From the NCBI RefSeq assembly GCF_947500985.1, contig NZ_CANMTX010000003.1, positions 372,001 to 436,000 on the forward strand: DNA of 64,000 nucleotides, read 5' to 3'. Under the pieces are notes generated by a model that saw only the letters and a program-made list of their open reading frames with translations, did not search any database and was not told where the DNA came from. This document shows, one piece after another, positions 1 to 8,885 of the stretch. This stretch comes from an uncultured Maribacter sp. Its GTDB lineage: Bacteria; Bacteroidota; Bacteroidia; Flavobacteriales; Flavobacteriaceae. Made by a program: the position numbers and the translations under genes. Each line of letters starts with the position of its first letter. Within the stretch, counting starts at the first letter, position 1.

Positions 1-204
1 ACCACCATTTTCTGGATATTTCTTTGAAAGTTTAGCATACGAATATGCAGTTAGCAATGCAATTATACCTGCCCAAAGAAATGCGACCGGTGTTGCACCT
101 TTAGCCAAGGCCACCGCAAGCCCAAGAACGGCAAAAATACCGCCACCGACCATACCGCCTATACCTATAGAGATAGCATCTTTAAGTCCGATTTTCTTAT
201 CCAT
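1..204 (-). CDS. APC-family amino-acid permease, N-terminal fragment
   Basis: The gene runs off the left edge; 68 codons are visible from the ATG at 204. The peptide opens MDKKIGLKDAISIGIGGMVG and continues with GGGIFAVLGLAVALAKG. The glycine-rich first membrane helix (G-x-G-G-x-V-G-G-G-I-F) is the substrate-binding signature of the APC amino acid/polyamine transporter superfamily. A second hydrophobic helix follows at about residues 38-55. It would be an inner-membrane transporter; the substrate cannot be told from this fragment. Confidence 0.75.
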   Translation of the reverse strand, partial: MDKKIGLKDAISIGIGGMVGGGIFAVLGLAVALAKGATPVAFLWAGIIALLTAYSYAKLSKKYPENGG

Positions 205-228
205 TTCCCTGTACTTTAGTTCATAATA

Positions 229-777
229 TTAATTACGCACATCAGTTTCTAGAATGGCGTACTCAAAACTATCTGACCATCCGGATTGTAAGGGGAGAAT
301 TTTCCGCTTTCGACCTTCTTGTTTCATCCCTACTTTTTCCATCACCTTTGCCGAACCTATATTAGCTACTGCACAGCCTGCTTCTATTCGATGAAGCTGA
401 AGCACATCGAATCCGTAGTTCAAAACTGCTTTTAAAGATTCTGTTGCATAACCTTTATTCCAATAATCGAGATGTAGTTTATACCAAACCTCTGCCCTCT
501 TATATTTTTTAGGACCCAATCTTAATCCGAATAAACCAATAAATTCACCATTCGTTTTATGCTGAATAGCAAAGGTATAATTTCGGATTTCGGCAGCGTT
601 ATTAGCTTCGACCCAAGGAGTTATCACTTCACGGGTTTCTTGTAGGTTTTCAGGTATACCAAGGGTATTGAATTTATCTGTTTCGGGTATGATATGTAAG
701 CGATGAATAACTTCTACATCTGCCACGCCAATTAGCCTTAATTCTAATCGATCTGTTTGTATTTTGAGTTTGTTCAT
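229..777 (-). CDS. GNAT family N-acetyltransferase (RimJ/RimL type)
   Basis: A 182-residue cytoplasmic protein with the layout of the RimJ/RimL-like GNAT subfamily. It opens with the strand TDRLELRLI. The central strands contain GEFIGLFGLR, and the acetyl-CoA pyrophosphate-binding turn is around residues 105-112 (YWNKGYATE). It ends with the conserved IGSAKVMEKVGMKQEG segment. Members acetylate protein N-termini, amino acids or small molecules; the substrate is not evident. It sits between the permease and the sensor kinase, all on the same strand, with no sign of tight coupling. Confidence 0.85.
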   Translation of the reverse strand: MNKLKIQTDRLELRLIGVADVEVIHRLHIIPETDKFNTLGIPENLQETREVITPWVEANNAAEIRNYTFAIQHKTNGEFIGLFGLRLGPKKYKRAEVWYKLHLDYWNKGYATESLKAVLNYGFDVLQLHRIEAGCAVANIGSAKVMEKVGMKQEGRKRKILPLQSGWSDSFEYAILETDVRN

Positions 778-836
778 GGCTGATGTGATACGTATTGAAA
801 CTATAAATATAACTTCAAATATAGGTGTTGAAGATT

Positions 837-3143
837 TTAATTAACAGGTAAATAAATGACAAAAGTAGAACCTTTGTCTTTCTTGCCAATAGCATGAATA
901 TAACCATTATGTTTTTCAACTATCTTTTTACAAATGGAGAGTCCGATACCTGTACCAGAATATTCGGTTTTGGAATGTAGCCTTTGAAACACCTCAAATA
1001 TATTACTAGCAAATTCGGGTTCAAAGCCAATACCATTATCTGCAAATGAGATTTTATAATAGTATTCTGTAGTCTTACTAAAGTTTTCTACAATTTCTGA
1101 ATTTCGTACCTTTTTAGAGCTAATGACTATTTTGGGAGCTACATCTTTTTTGCTATACTTTATAGAATTACTAATAAGGTTCGTACAAAGTTGTTCGATT
1201 TTAAAAGGTATACCCAGAATAACAGGCAAATTCTCGTAAGAAATAGAAGTACCGGTATCTTTAATGAGTTGCGATAATTCATCTTCAATTTTCCCTATAA
1301 TTTCACCCAAAGAAATATTTTCGAATTTTGAATTAACCTTATCTATTCTTGAATAGGAAAGTAAATTCTGTATCAATTCTCGCATTCTAAACGTACCATC
1401 TTTAATCTTTCCAAAATAATTTTGAATACTGGCAGGCATGTTCTTTTCATCATCGTCTTCTATTCGAGAAATAAACATTTGAATTTTGCGTAAAGGCTCT
1501 TGCAAATCATGACTAGCTACTCTATTAAAAGATTCTAGCTCTTCATTACTAAGCTTCAATTTCTCATAACTATCAATAAGTGCTCTATCTTTTTCTACAC
1601 GGCTAGTAATATCTTGCACAATACCCACCGATACAGGTCTATTGTCTATTTCAACATATTTTCCTTTTAAATCTAAATGCCTTACGCCTTTCGTCTTGGT
1701 AAAAACACGGTATGCAAAAACGGTAGATGCACCTTTCTCTTCTACATTGGCACCTATTGACTCAAATATGGCAATATCATCTGGATGCACAAATTCTTTG
1801 TAAGAGCTAAAAGTAACCTCAAAGCTATTGGGCTCAACCCCAAGAATTCTATAAAAGTTATCAGAAACCGTTGCTGTACCATCATCTAAATACCAAATAA
1901 AACTACCTACACCCGCTACATTTTCAGCCTCTTTAAAAATGGTGTTTTGAAGGCTTAAGTCTTCATTCAGTTTTTTGAGCTCTTCTTCAGCTTTTTTAAT
2001 TTTTGAAGTATCCCAAGCGGTATTTGTAATTCCGTTAGCAGATTTTACAATCGTATTAAAAATGTATTTTTTTTCACCTTCAAACGTATATACACTCTCA
2101 TGCTCTTGGGTATTGCCACTAACATAACACTCTTTCATTAATGCAAAAAGTCCGTTTTCCAAAACCATTGGGTACATCTCTAAAAGTGAGCCACCTATAA
2201 TATCATTTTGTTCTGACCCTGTTACTTTTTCTATGGCATTAGAGGTATACCTAAATTGAAAATCGATTATATTCTTGTGTGCATCTACAATGGGTTCAAA
2301 ATGACTAATGACATTGTTCGAGCTTTTATATACACCCTTTAAAAACTCTTCAGTTTCTTGTAGCTTTTTATTCTGAATAAAAACTTGTCTGTTTACCTCT
2401 TGAATTTCACCTTTCTGCTTATAGATACTTATAAAACCAATTAGAAAAATACCCAGGGCCGTTAAGCCAACCAATAAAGATGACATCGGCGTTAAAAATG
2501 ATTGCGACGTGTATTCTTCTTTTCGAGCAACCATTAAATAGTTCTCTTCAGAAAGCATTCTATCTTTTATGACCTGAGACTCCGCCACAATTTTAGATAT
2601 TCGTTCATTGCGTTTATAGCGTAAACCAACAAGATGAATTACTATACTATCTTTTACTTCCAAACTATCTTGTGAACCAATAGCATCAACGATGGTAGTA
2701 GTGTCTATTTCAACCTTAATTCTGTCTCGTAAAAGTTGTAATGCTTTAACGCGCTCTTGTTGGGCATCGTTATCTGCCGTAAGTGTATTCAGCCTATCTA
2801 ACGACTGACCCATTTCTGTAAACACAATGGCAGAAAGATTACTCTCTTCGGATTTAAAAAGTTTTTTAACTTGAATAGCTTCTACCTCTAAAAATTTAGA
2901 AAAAAGCTCTATAATAGTACGCTGTACCTCTAGTGTGTGCGAAACTAAATCTCCCGTTTTATGAAGTCTATTTACTTGTTTGTAGCCTACACTAACGGTA
3001 TATAGTAACAAGGCAATTGCTAAAACTAATAGAACAATATAGGTTTTGGCAGAACCAATAAGTGACTTTAACTTCATCATGTTCTCTCTAGAAAATAGGC
3101 TTTTCATTCTTAGTAACAGGTTAAAGGGGGTATTACCGATCAT
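837..3143 (-). CDS. Membrane-bound PAS sensor histidine kinase
   Basis: A 768-residue kinase. Transmembrane helices at about 34-52 and 221-240 flank a helical extracytoplasmic region of about 170 residues, similar to CHASE3-type sensor domains. Two PAS domains follow (about 265-385 and 400-515). The second ends in a PAC-like FAYRVFTKTKGVRHLDLKGK stretch. The HisKA dimerisation domain has the phospho-acceptor His545 in the motif SHDLQEPLRKI. The ATPase domain has an N box (NLISNSIKYSK, about 655), G1 (DNGIGFE, about 702) and G2 (GTGIGLSICKK, about 730). No receiver domain is attached and no response regulator is adjacent. The start is uncertain: Met13 and Met22/23 are alternatives. Confidence 0.9.
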   Translation of the reverse strand: MIGNTPFNLLLRMKSLFSRENMMKLKSLIGSAKTYIVLLVLAIALLLYTVSVGYKQVNRLHKTGDLVSHTLEVQRTIIELFSKFLEVEAIQVKKLFKSEESNLSAIVFTEMGQSLDRLNTLTADNDAQQERVKALQLLRDRIKVEIDTTTIVDAIGSQDSLEVKDSIVIHLVGLRYKRNERISKIVAESQVIKDRMLSEENYLMVARKEEYTSQSFLTPMSSLLVGLTALGIFLIGFISIYKQKGEIQEVNRQVFIQNKKLQETEEFLKGVYKSSNNVISHFEPIVDAHKNIIDFQFRYTSNAIEKVTGSEQNDIIGGSLLEMYPMVLENGLFALMKECYVSGNTQEHESVYTFEGEKKYIFNTIVKSANGITNTAWDTSKIKKAEEELKKLNEDLSLQNTIFKEAENVAGVGSFIWYLDDGTATVSDNFYRILGVEPNSFEVTFSSYKEFVHPDDIAIFESIGANVEEKGASTVFAYRVFTKTKGVRHLDLKGKYVEIDNRPVSVGIVQDITSRVEKDRALIDSYEKLKLSNEELESFNRVASHDLQEPLRKIQMFISRIEDDDEKNMPASIQNYFGKIKDGTFRMRELIQNLLSYSRIDKVNSKFENISLGEIIGKIEDELSQLIKDTGTSISYENLPVILGIPFKIEQLCTNLISNSIKYSKKDVAPKIVISSKKVRNSEIVENFSKTTEYYYKISFADNGIGFEPEFASNIFEVFQRLHSKTEYSGTGIGLSICKKIVEKHNGYIHAIGKKDKGSTFVIYLPVN

Positions 3144-3340
3144 TAAAATTTCAATAAATGAATATACCTCATTTTAAGACTATCATACTCAAATATTCAA
3201 ATAAATATAAAAATGACTTTCAAGAACTTAAAACGCTGTCAACTATAACTATATACCCTAACCTTACTAATTCATCAATTGAAAGTCTACATTCCCTTAA
3301 AGGTAATAGCAAATTAAAGAACAGTTAATACGGCCAAAAG

Positions 3341-3378
3341 AAAAGGCCCATTTCAATAACTATAGAAATGGGCCTTTT
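3341..3378 (-). terminator. Intrinsic terminator of the decarboxylase gene
   Basis: A perfect 14-bp inverted repeat (3341-3354 and 3365-3378, AAAAGGCCCATTTC) with a 10-nt loop. On the minus strand the stem ends in TTTT followed by CTTTT. It lies 18 bp beyond the stop of the decarboxylase gene. Confidence 0.85.
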
Positions 3379-3396
3379 ATAAAATTGAAACTTTTT

Positions 3397-4539
3397 TTAA
3401 TCTTGTAGCGCAAATTCTTGGTGGTCTTTCTGAGCACCTTTTTTATTCTCTTCTACTATATCTTGAATAAACTCATCTATTTGATCCTTTGTAACATTGG
3501 GCATACATATTACATGCGTAATATCATCGGTCGCTAATTGCCATTTCTTTTTAATGGCATCGGCAACTTTAGGCAACACAACGGTAATAGCCCCTTCATT
3601 CTTCCATGCGTTGATGCCTATTTTTAGAAGTTCTTGCTTACAATACTCGGCAGTTTCTAAACTATGACGGTAACGCGCTTCTAAACCTTTTACACCCATT
3701 TTTTTTATGGCGTACCACAAAAACAGCGGACTATGTCCGTTTCTAGAACCTGTAATGGTGGTATCTAACGAACCGATATATGATATACCCCTTGCTATTC
3801 TATCTCTCAACGAGCGCTTTGCTATAATGACACCAGAAGGAAATGGTGAACCAATAAACTTATGACCGCTGATAGAAATACTATCGGCGCCATCTTGAAA
3901 ATCGAACGGAATACGTGGTTCTATAAAAGGACCATAAGAACCCGCCAAAGCAGCATCGCAATGTATGTAGTGATTTTGAATAGCCAATTTCTTCAATATT
4001 CTTTTCACCTTCGAAACATCATCTTTCGCCTCGGTCATAGTCGTGCCAAATGTGGTTAGAACAATAGCTGGCTTATCTCTGTTCAATTGCAAGGTGTTTT
4101 CTAAATCTTCATAATCTAATTCGCCATTCTCTTGCGCTCTAATCGTAATACTAGGTAAGTTTAATAAATGAATATTTTTCTTTACACTGTAATGTGTAGA
4201 TTCTGAAAAATACACCATTGCTTTGGGGTGAGATTCCCTTGCCAAGTATAAACCATACAGGTTACTTTCAGAGCCACCGTTAGTTACATATCCCCAAAAA
4301 TCGTTTGGATCTGCTCTATATAATTTCGCGAAGAAATCAACCACTTCACGCTCCATTTCATGTGTTTGAACCTTATACGTATTATCTTCATAAGGGTCGC
4401 CAACATTATTTATGGGGTGCTTTAAAAACTCGTATAATCTTGAATAATCAAAATCTTTTGCTACTGGATAACCTATAACTCTGTCTTTCTCTTGAATTAG
4501 CTTGGCTAACAGCTCATCTATCTGTTGTTCGTTATTCAT
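3397..4539 (-). CDS. hdc: PLP-dependent group II decarboxylase, histidine decarboxylase type
   Basis: A 380-residue protein, the same size as the PLP-dependent histidine decarboxylases of enteric bacteria such as Morganella (about 378). The cofactor lysine is Lys227 in SISISGHKFIGSPFP; the SGHKFIGSP context is characteristic of that subgroup. His116 in ESTHYS would stack on the PLP ring, and Asp195 (HCDAALAGS) would contact the pyridine nitrogen. The expected reaction is histidine to histamine plus CO2 in the cytoplasm. A related amino-acid decarboxylase specificity cannot be excluded from sequence. The gene diverges from an Lrp/AsnC regulator across a 169-bp interval containing inverted repeats. 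This suggests amino-acid-responsive control. It has its own strong terminator and appears monocistronic. Confidence 0.8.
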   Translation of the reverse strand: MNNEQQIDELLAKLIQEKDRVIGYPVAKDFDYSRLYEFLKHPINNVGDPYEDNTYKVQTHEMEREVVDFFAKLYRADPNDFWGYVTNGGSESNLYGLYLARESHPKAMVYFSESTHYSVKKNIHLLNLPSITIRAQENGELDYEDLENTLQLNRDKPAIVLTTFGTTMTEAKDDVSKVKRILKKLAIQNHYIHCDAALAGSYGPFIEPRIPFDFQDGADSISISGHKFIGSPFPSGVIIAKRSLRDRIARGISYIGSLDTTITGSRNGHSPLFLWYAIKKMGVKGLEARYRHSLETAEYCKQELLKIGINAWKNEGAITVVLPKVADAIKKKWQLATDDITHVICMPNVTKDQIDEFIQDIVEENKKGAQKDHQEFALQD

Positions 4540-4568
4540 ATTCGTTGTAGTTTGTTATGCGTATTTTA

Positions 4569-4626
4569 ATTCTGTAAAAGTACAGTTACTAATAATTTAT
4601 TACTTATTTTTATTAAAATACAGAAT
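4569..4626. promoter_or_regulatory. Candidate Lrp-type operator region between hdc and the regulator
   Basis: The divergent interval holds several inverted repeats. ATTCTGTA (4569-4576) pairs with TACAGAAT (4619-4626). CTGTA-AAAG-TACAG occupies 4572-4585, and the palindrome TAATAATTTATTA occupies 4590-4602. AT-rich, spaced palindromes next to a divergent Lrp/AsnC gene are the usual autoregulatory layout of that family. That the Lrp protein binds here is inference. Confidence 0.45.
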
Positions 4627-4708
4627 ATTAAACTACCATAGTTAATTTAGCAGTTTTGAATAACTACTTAAAGGTTTGTTGAGTTAGATAACAGAAAAAT
4701 AATCTAGT

Positions 4709-5161
4709 ATGGATACGATTGATGGCAAAATATTGATGCAACTTCAAGAAAATGCGAAGCAAAATACCAAAGAAATTGCAGCTAAAGTAGGATTGAGCGT
4801 TACCCCTACCTACGAAAGAATTAGAAAGCTAGAACAACAAGAAATTATAAAAGCATATGTTGCCCTACTCGATAGAACGAAAATTGAAAAAAAATTAATC
4901 GCCTATTGTCAAGTTACCTTATTGAAGCAACAAAAGAAATTGGCAGACAGTTTTAAAGAGCAAATATTGTTACTACCCGATATTATGGAATGTCATCAAG
5001 TATCGGGTAATTTTGATTATTTACTTAAAATCGCATTAGATGATATTGCGGCGTTTCATGAATTTATGAATGAAAAACTATCGATCATTGACGGAATTTC
5101 TACCATACACAGCTCGTTTGTATTGAATTCTGTTAAAGATAGTACTGCTTATAATTTATGA
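4709..5161 (+). CDS. Lrp/AsnC family transcriptional regulator
   Basis: A 150-residue, two-domain regulator. The N-terminal helix-turn-helix (about 1-50; opens MDTIDGKILMQLQENAKQNT and contains IAAKVGLSVTPTYERIRKLEQ) is followed by a RAM ligand-binding beta-alpha domain (about 65-140, with MECHQVSGNFDYLLKIALDD). These proteins bind amino acids and form octamers. The gene diverges from the decarboxylase gene, so control of that gene in response to its substrate is the simplest reading. The start ATG at 4709 is well placed for the HTH. Confidence 0.9.
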   Translation: MDTIDGKILMQLQENAKQNTKEIAAKVGLSVTPTYERIRKLEQQEIIKAYVALLDRTKIEKKLIAYCQVTLLKQQKKLADSFKEQILLLPDIMECHQVSGNFDYLLKIALDDIAAFHEFMNEKLSIIDGISTIHSSFVLNSVKDSTAYNL

Positions 5162-5243
5162 AAAAAGAGGTTTAGGAATAATAAAGAAAAGACCTTAAAC
5201 CATATGAACTCAAGAGCTAGAATAACTGAATAGGTAACTTCTT

Positions 5244-5888
5244 TTAGTTCTTAATCTCAGAAAAATCGACCTCTTTAAATTCGTTAGTATTATCAACATC
5301 AAATGGAATTGGTTCTAGATACGCGTGAAATTCATCATATATTTCTCCGGTCTCTTTTCTGATCTTATAGCTCGACTCTTGTAATTCAGATACTACTTCA
5401 ATATCGTAAAAGTCTTCATTCTCACGAATAATTATATCATCTACAAATCCATCTAAATTGCCAATTGCTTGTTTTACAAAATCGATATGCTTTTTGATAT
5501 CCTCTGTTAAGTTAAAATAGGGAATCGTTCGTTCACTTGTAAAATCATAAGGATTTGCAACAGAGTTTTTATAGGTTGTTTGCGTAGTAATATTCACCCC
5601 TACTTCAAAATAATAGATAGTATTTATAGGAAGATATTTATATTGATTTCTAAAAGAAACATATACTTCTTCGCCATTTGATAATACGGTTGCAGATGTA
5701 AAATTATCGAGACTTACATTACCTCCAATTGAATTTAAAGCCAATGATACAATAGTATCTTCACCGATTTCAATAAGCTTTGTTACCTCTTTTGACATTT
5801 TAGAGTTTTTTTCTTGTGATTGCTGCGCACTACAAACCGGGGCAATTTGCATGAATAGAATAAAAATAAGGCTCGTGATGATTTTCAT
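5244..5888 (-). CDS. Hypothetical secreted protein
   Basis: A 214-residue protein with an N-terminal signal peptide (hydrophobic residues 5-16, cleavage probably after CSA near residue 21). The mature part is acidic and beta-strand-rich, with a conserved-looking core around SLALNSIGGNVSLDNFTSATVLSN. I do not recognise a family. It is monocistronic and lies between convergent neighbours. Periplasmic or surface location is inferred from the signal alone. Confidence 0.7.
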   Translation of the reverse strand: MKIITSLIFILFMQIAPVCSAQQSQEKNSKMSKEVTKLIEIGEDTIVSLALNSIGGNVSLDNFTSATVLSNGEEVYVSFRNQYKYLPINTIYYFEVGVNITTQTTYKNSVANPYDFTSERTIPYFNLTEDIKKHIDFVKQAIGNLDGFVDDIIIRENEDFYDIEVVSELQESSYKIRKETGEIYDEFHAYLEPIPFDVDNTNEFKEVDFSEIKN

Positions 5889-5939
5889 TGTTTGATTTTG
5901 GTTAAAGATTGAAAGCTGATATAATAAGTAGCTTAACTT

Positions 5940-6079
5940 TTAGATATTTAAGTCTTCATCAGTCACAACACGAGCTACTAAATGGGCTATGCCTAATTCT
6001 CCAGTAAATTCTCCTCTTTCTTTAATTACATTGCTTTCTCTTTTTGTTTATCTTCAAAATAAAAGACCGTTCCGCCTTC
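5940..6079 (-). pseudogene. Possible frameshifted gene remnant
   Basis: Downstream of the peroxiredoxin-like gene, two minus-strand reading frames join into one protein-like stretch. One encodes GGTVFYFEDKQKEKAM and then stops. The other encodes VIKERGEFTGELGIAHLVAR, then VVTDEDLNI and a stop. Restoring one A near 6027 would fuse them into about 45 in-frame residues with ordinary coding composition. No start or N-terminal part remains. I cannot name the family; the stretch could also be chance. Confidence 0.3.
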
Positions 6080-6087
6080 TTAAACAT

Positions 6088-6738
6088 TTAAGATAACTTA
6101 TTCAAAGTCTCAATAATCTCTTCAGGTTCTGAACGTGTTCTGTAATCAACATTTACATAGCTCCATTTAACAACGCCATCCTTTCCTAAAATAAATGTTG
6201 CGGGTATTGGTAGTACACTTCCATTCCCATTATTTATTGACTCCAAATCTAGATTACGATCTACGCGCATGTGATCCAACAAAAAATCCGGCACCTCCCA
6301 AGCAACCCCATATTCAGAAGCAACTTTTGCATTTTGATCGGACAAAACGATAAAATCCATCTCACTGATTTCACTTTTTGTCAATGAGCCGTCTGGTACT
6401 TGCGGACTTATAGCAACTAACGTAGCACCTAATGCATGAATTTCACTGAGTCTAGCTTGCAATGCCCTAAGTTGCAAGTTGCAATACGGACACCAATCGC
6501 CACGATAAAAGGTAACTACAACAGTACCTTTTTCTAATAAACTATCTAACGATATCATTTTACCTATCGGATTTGGCAGCTCAAATTTTGGAGCCTCTTG
6601 CCCAATCTTAATTGCATTATTACCTCGTTCAAATGCCTTTGCCTCATTAATAACATCGTCCACACCTTTCATGAATTCAGGTTTAGCCGATCTACCAGCG
6701 GCAATTTTAGCATCAGTTTGTTCTTTTAAACTTTTCAT
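6088..6738 (-). CDS. Peroxiredoxin-like (AhpC/TSA family) protein
   Basis: A 216-residue thioredoxin-fold protein of the AhpC/TSA group. The strand VVVTFYRG leads into the redox motif W82-C83-P84-Y85-C86, so the peroxidatic position forms a CxxC pair. This resembles the 'peroxiredoxin-like family' and Bcp/TSA proteins that act as thiol peroxidases or disulfide reductants. Other family marks are ATLVAISPQVPDGSL and a C-terminal PATFILGKDGVVKWSYVNVDY. There is no signal peptide, so it is cytoplasmic. It is a clear paralogue of the protein encoded at 10011-10673, which lies in the TetR-linked redox cluster. Confidence 0.85.
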   Translation of the reverse strand: MKSLKEQTDAKIAAGRSAKPEFMKGVDDVINEAKAFERGNNAIKIGQEAPKFELPNPIGKMISLDSLLEKGTVVVTFYRGDWCPYCNLQLRALQARLSEIHALGATLVAISPQVPDGSLTKSEISEMDFIVLSDQNAKVASEYGVAWEVPDFLLDHMRVDRNLDLESINNGNGSVLPIPATFILGKDGVVKWSYVNVDYRTRSEPEEIIETLNKLS

Positions 6739-6913
6739 TAATTTAATTTATTATACAAGGTAAGGTATATGTTCTCTTTTCATATTGATTGCCAAAATTT
6801 ATATAACCGAAACAGTAATTACAACTATAAAAAATACAGTTATAAATTAATATTAGTAGGAACTATTGTCGCATAAAAAAAGACAAAAAAATATTTCTTA
6901 GTTCTTTTTTCTC

Positions 6914-7996
6914 CTAATTAGTTATCTCATTAAACTTCTCCCAAAAAACATTGTCGAAAGATGATAATGCAAAATTTTCTTCAGATCCCGTAGCCTCACC
7001 CATTCTTATAATTACCAAATTCTCACTAGGTACAATGTAGATGCGCTGTTCATCTTTACCTAAAGCTGCAATCATATCTGCTGGTGCATTAGGAATAAGA
7101 GATCCTGGAAATTCTGTTTGCGTAGATGGTAACATGAAGTCACTTTTTCCATTTAACCACCATAAATAGCCATAAGCCAGGTTTATATCTTGAGAAGTTG
7201 TTGTGCTTTCTAAAAAGAAATCTTCATCTACAATTTGATCTCCGTCCCAATTTCCATAATGTGAAGCAAGTAATCCAAATCTTGCCATACTTCTTGTATT
7301 ACTATGGTATATGCGATAGATAAATCCGTTATTCCAGAATCCATCCATACCTATTTTAGCCGCTAATTCGGTATTAAAATAAGTTTCAAATTCGGTTCCA
7401 CTGGCATCTTCGACTACATTCATTAATCGTTGAAATACGTTACCATAAGCCCAGCGTGTACCCGCATCGGCAAGCGCAACCAAATTCGCTTTGATTACCA
7501 ATTGAGGTTCGTCGTCTAAACCAGAGGTCATTGTCAACAAACTTTTTACGGTAATTAAATTTTCTTGTTCTATTGGGGCACTTGTCCACTCGGTTCCAAT
7601 ATAATCAGACACTTTATTCTCTATATCGATTAATCCGTTTAGTTGCGCAATACCAGTGGTAGCCGTTACCAAAGTTTTCCCAGCACTATTCCACTGCCAA
7701 GTATCGTTAATCGTATGGTCATTATAATATTCTTCTACCACAATCTTACCATCGACCAACACCATAAAAGATTTTGTATCACCCTCAATAAGAAAATCTT
7801 CTAATTCTGCAAGTTTATCAACATTCCAATTCAATTCTGAAGGTGATACACTTTCCCAGTCATTTGTATTAATAGGTGGAAAATAAGTAGAGGCTTCTAT
7901 TGGGTTTGGCTCATTTGTATCAACCGAGACGGAATCATCTGATTGACAGCTTAAAAGTATAGATAGTATACCTATATAAAATAATCTATGTATCAT
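6914..7996 (-). CDS. Beta-lactamase-fold serine hydrolase, lipoprotein
   Basis: A 360-residue protein with an SPII signal (lipobox LLSC, Cys17), so it is anchored in an envelope membrane. The class C beta-lactamase/penicillin-binding-like domain shows the nucleophile motif S104-A-G-K107. The Y-x-N equivalent is WAYGN, followed by LMNVVEDASGTEF. It also has GLLASHYGNWDG and GYLWWLNG segments typical of the esterase-like branch of this family. The substrate is unknown; peptide or ester hydrolysis is more likely than antibiotic resistance. It is monocistronic. Confidence 0.85.
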   Translation of the reverse strand: MIHRLFYIGILSILLSCQSDDSVSVDTNEPNPIEASTYFPPINTNDWESVSPSELNWNVDKLAELEDFLIEGDTKSFMVLVDGKIVVEEYYNDHTINDTWQWNSAGKTLVTATTGIAQLNGLIDIENKVSDYIGTEWTSAPIEQENLITVKSLLTMTSGLDDEPQLVIKANLVALADAGTRWAYGNVFQRLMNVVEDASGTEFETYFNTELAAKIGMDGFWNNGFIYRIYHSNTRSMARFGLLASHYGNWDGDQIVDEDFFLESTTTSQDINLAYGYLWWLNGKSDFMLPSTQTEFPGSLIPNAPADMIAALGKDEQRIYIVPSENLVIIRMGEATGSEENFALSSFDNVFWEKFNEITN

Positions 7997-8095
7997 GTTA
8001 TTTACTCTTTAGAAAGGTTTAATTTATTCAACGTACTCAAATCTAATTTGTTGCGTAAATAATTGTCTATTCTAAAGAATGTACATCACAAAAAA

Positions 8096-8123
8096 AAAGC
8101 CAATATGAACACATACTGGCTTT
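8096..8123 (-). terminator. Intrinsic terminator
   Basis: Minus-strand hairpin AAAGCCAGTATG/CATATTGGCTTT (one G-U pair, 4-nt loop) followed by a run of T. It lies 26 bp after the stop of the coiled-coil lipoprotein gene. Confidence 0.8.
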
Positions 8124-8149
8124 CTTCTTAGAAGAAATAAAAATCTAAA

Positions 8150-8803
8150 CTACTCTTCCCCCAATTCGGTAATTTTCTTCTCGTATAGTTTTTTACTCTC
8201 TACAACGGCAACGTTCAATTCTTGCATTATACCGTCTACACGACCTTCTATGCTTTTCATTTGATCATTGATATTATCGAAAGAATTAAGGGCTGCAGCT
8301 ACTTCTAATGCTTTTACCACCTCAACGGCATCGCCATGTAACAACCTTAATTTATCTATAGCCGTAGAGGTATTCGCTAATGTTGCGTTGTATTTGGTAC
8401 GCGCCTTTTCTATAGCGCCCAAGAGTGTTTTTTTGCTTTTTTCATCACTTAAGCTATTGGTCTGTGTTTCCATTGCTGTAAACAGGTTGGAAGCTTTCTC
8501 TTTTAAATCTTCGTACTCTTTATTCAAGTTATTAACACGACGATCTACTTTCTCCCAATCGCCATATACCTTGGCGAATTCTTTATCTTCATTTTTGGTG
8601 TCTTCTAAAGCACTTTTTAAGGCATTCAAAGATTCTAGACCTCTGTTTACATTTTTATTAGCAGTCTCTTTCTTATTCTCAAAATCGTCTACTTGAGACT
8701 TGAATTTATCTTTTAAACGAATAAGATCTTCAGGACTTTTATCTTTCCAGCAAGAAGTTAGTGTAAGTGCAATTAGAGCAACAAATAGTGTTCTTTTAAA
8801 CAT
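8150..8803 (-). CDS. Coiled-coil lipoprotein of unknown function
   Basis: A 217-residue lipoprotein (signal ALTLTSCWKD, lipidated Cys18). The mature protein is almost entirely helical and highly charged, with heptad-like patterns (LIRLKDKFKSQVDDFENKKE and a C-terminal NVAVVESKKLYEKKITEL). This suggests a long coiled coil exposed in the periplasm. I do not recognise the family. A TATCTTTG promoter element precedes the gene and a strong terminator follows it, so it is a single-gene unit. Confidence 0.8.
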   Translation of the reverse strand: MFKRTLFVALIALTLTSCWKDKSPEDLIRLKDKFKSQVDDFENKKETANKNVNRGLESLNALKSALEDTKNEDKEFAKVYGDWEKVDRRVNNLNKEYEDLKEKASNLFTAMETQTNSLSDEKSKKTLLGAIEKARTKYNATLANTSTAIDKLRLLHGDAVEVVKALEVAAALNSFDNINDQMKSIEGRVDGIMQELNVAVVESKKLYEKKITELGEE

Positions 8804-8831
8804 GTAATAGTTTCTTTAGTTAATGGTAAAG

Positions 8832-8839
8832 CAAAGATA
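8832..8839 (-). promoter_or_regulatory. Bacteroidota -7 promoter element (TATCTTTG)
   Basis: A perfect match to TAnnTTTG on the minus strand, about 28 bp upstream of the coiled-coil lipoprotein ATG. It predicts a leader of about 22-25 nt. No convincing -33 TTG is visible. Confidence 0.6.
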
Positions 8840-8885
8840 CATATTCTAAGATGCTTTTAATTTGAAAATGAAATAGCAAGAGTTT

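Noticed and set aside
6020..6087. ATG frame of about 22 codons directly after the peroxiredoxin-like stop
   Set aside because: Very Lys/Arg-rich, no Shine-Dalgarno or conserved feature. The other frames of the same stretch look more protein-like (see the remnant at 5940-6079).
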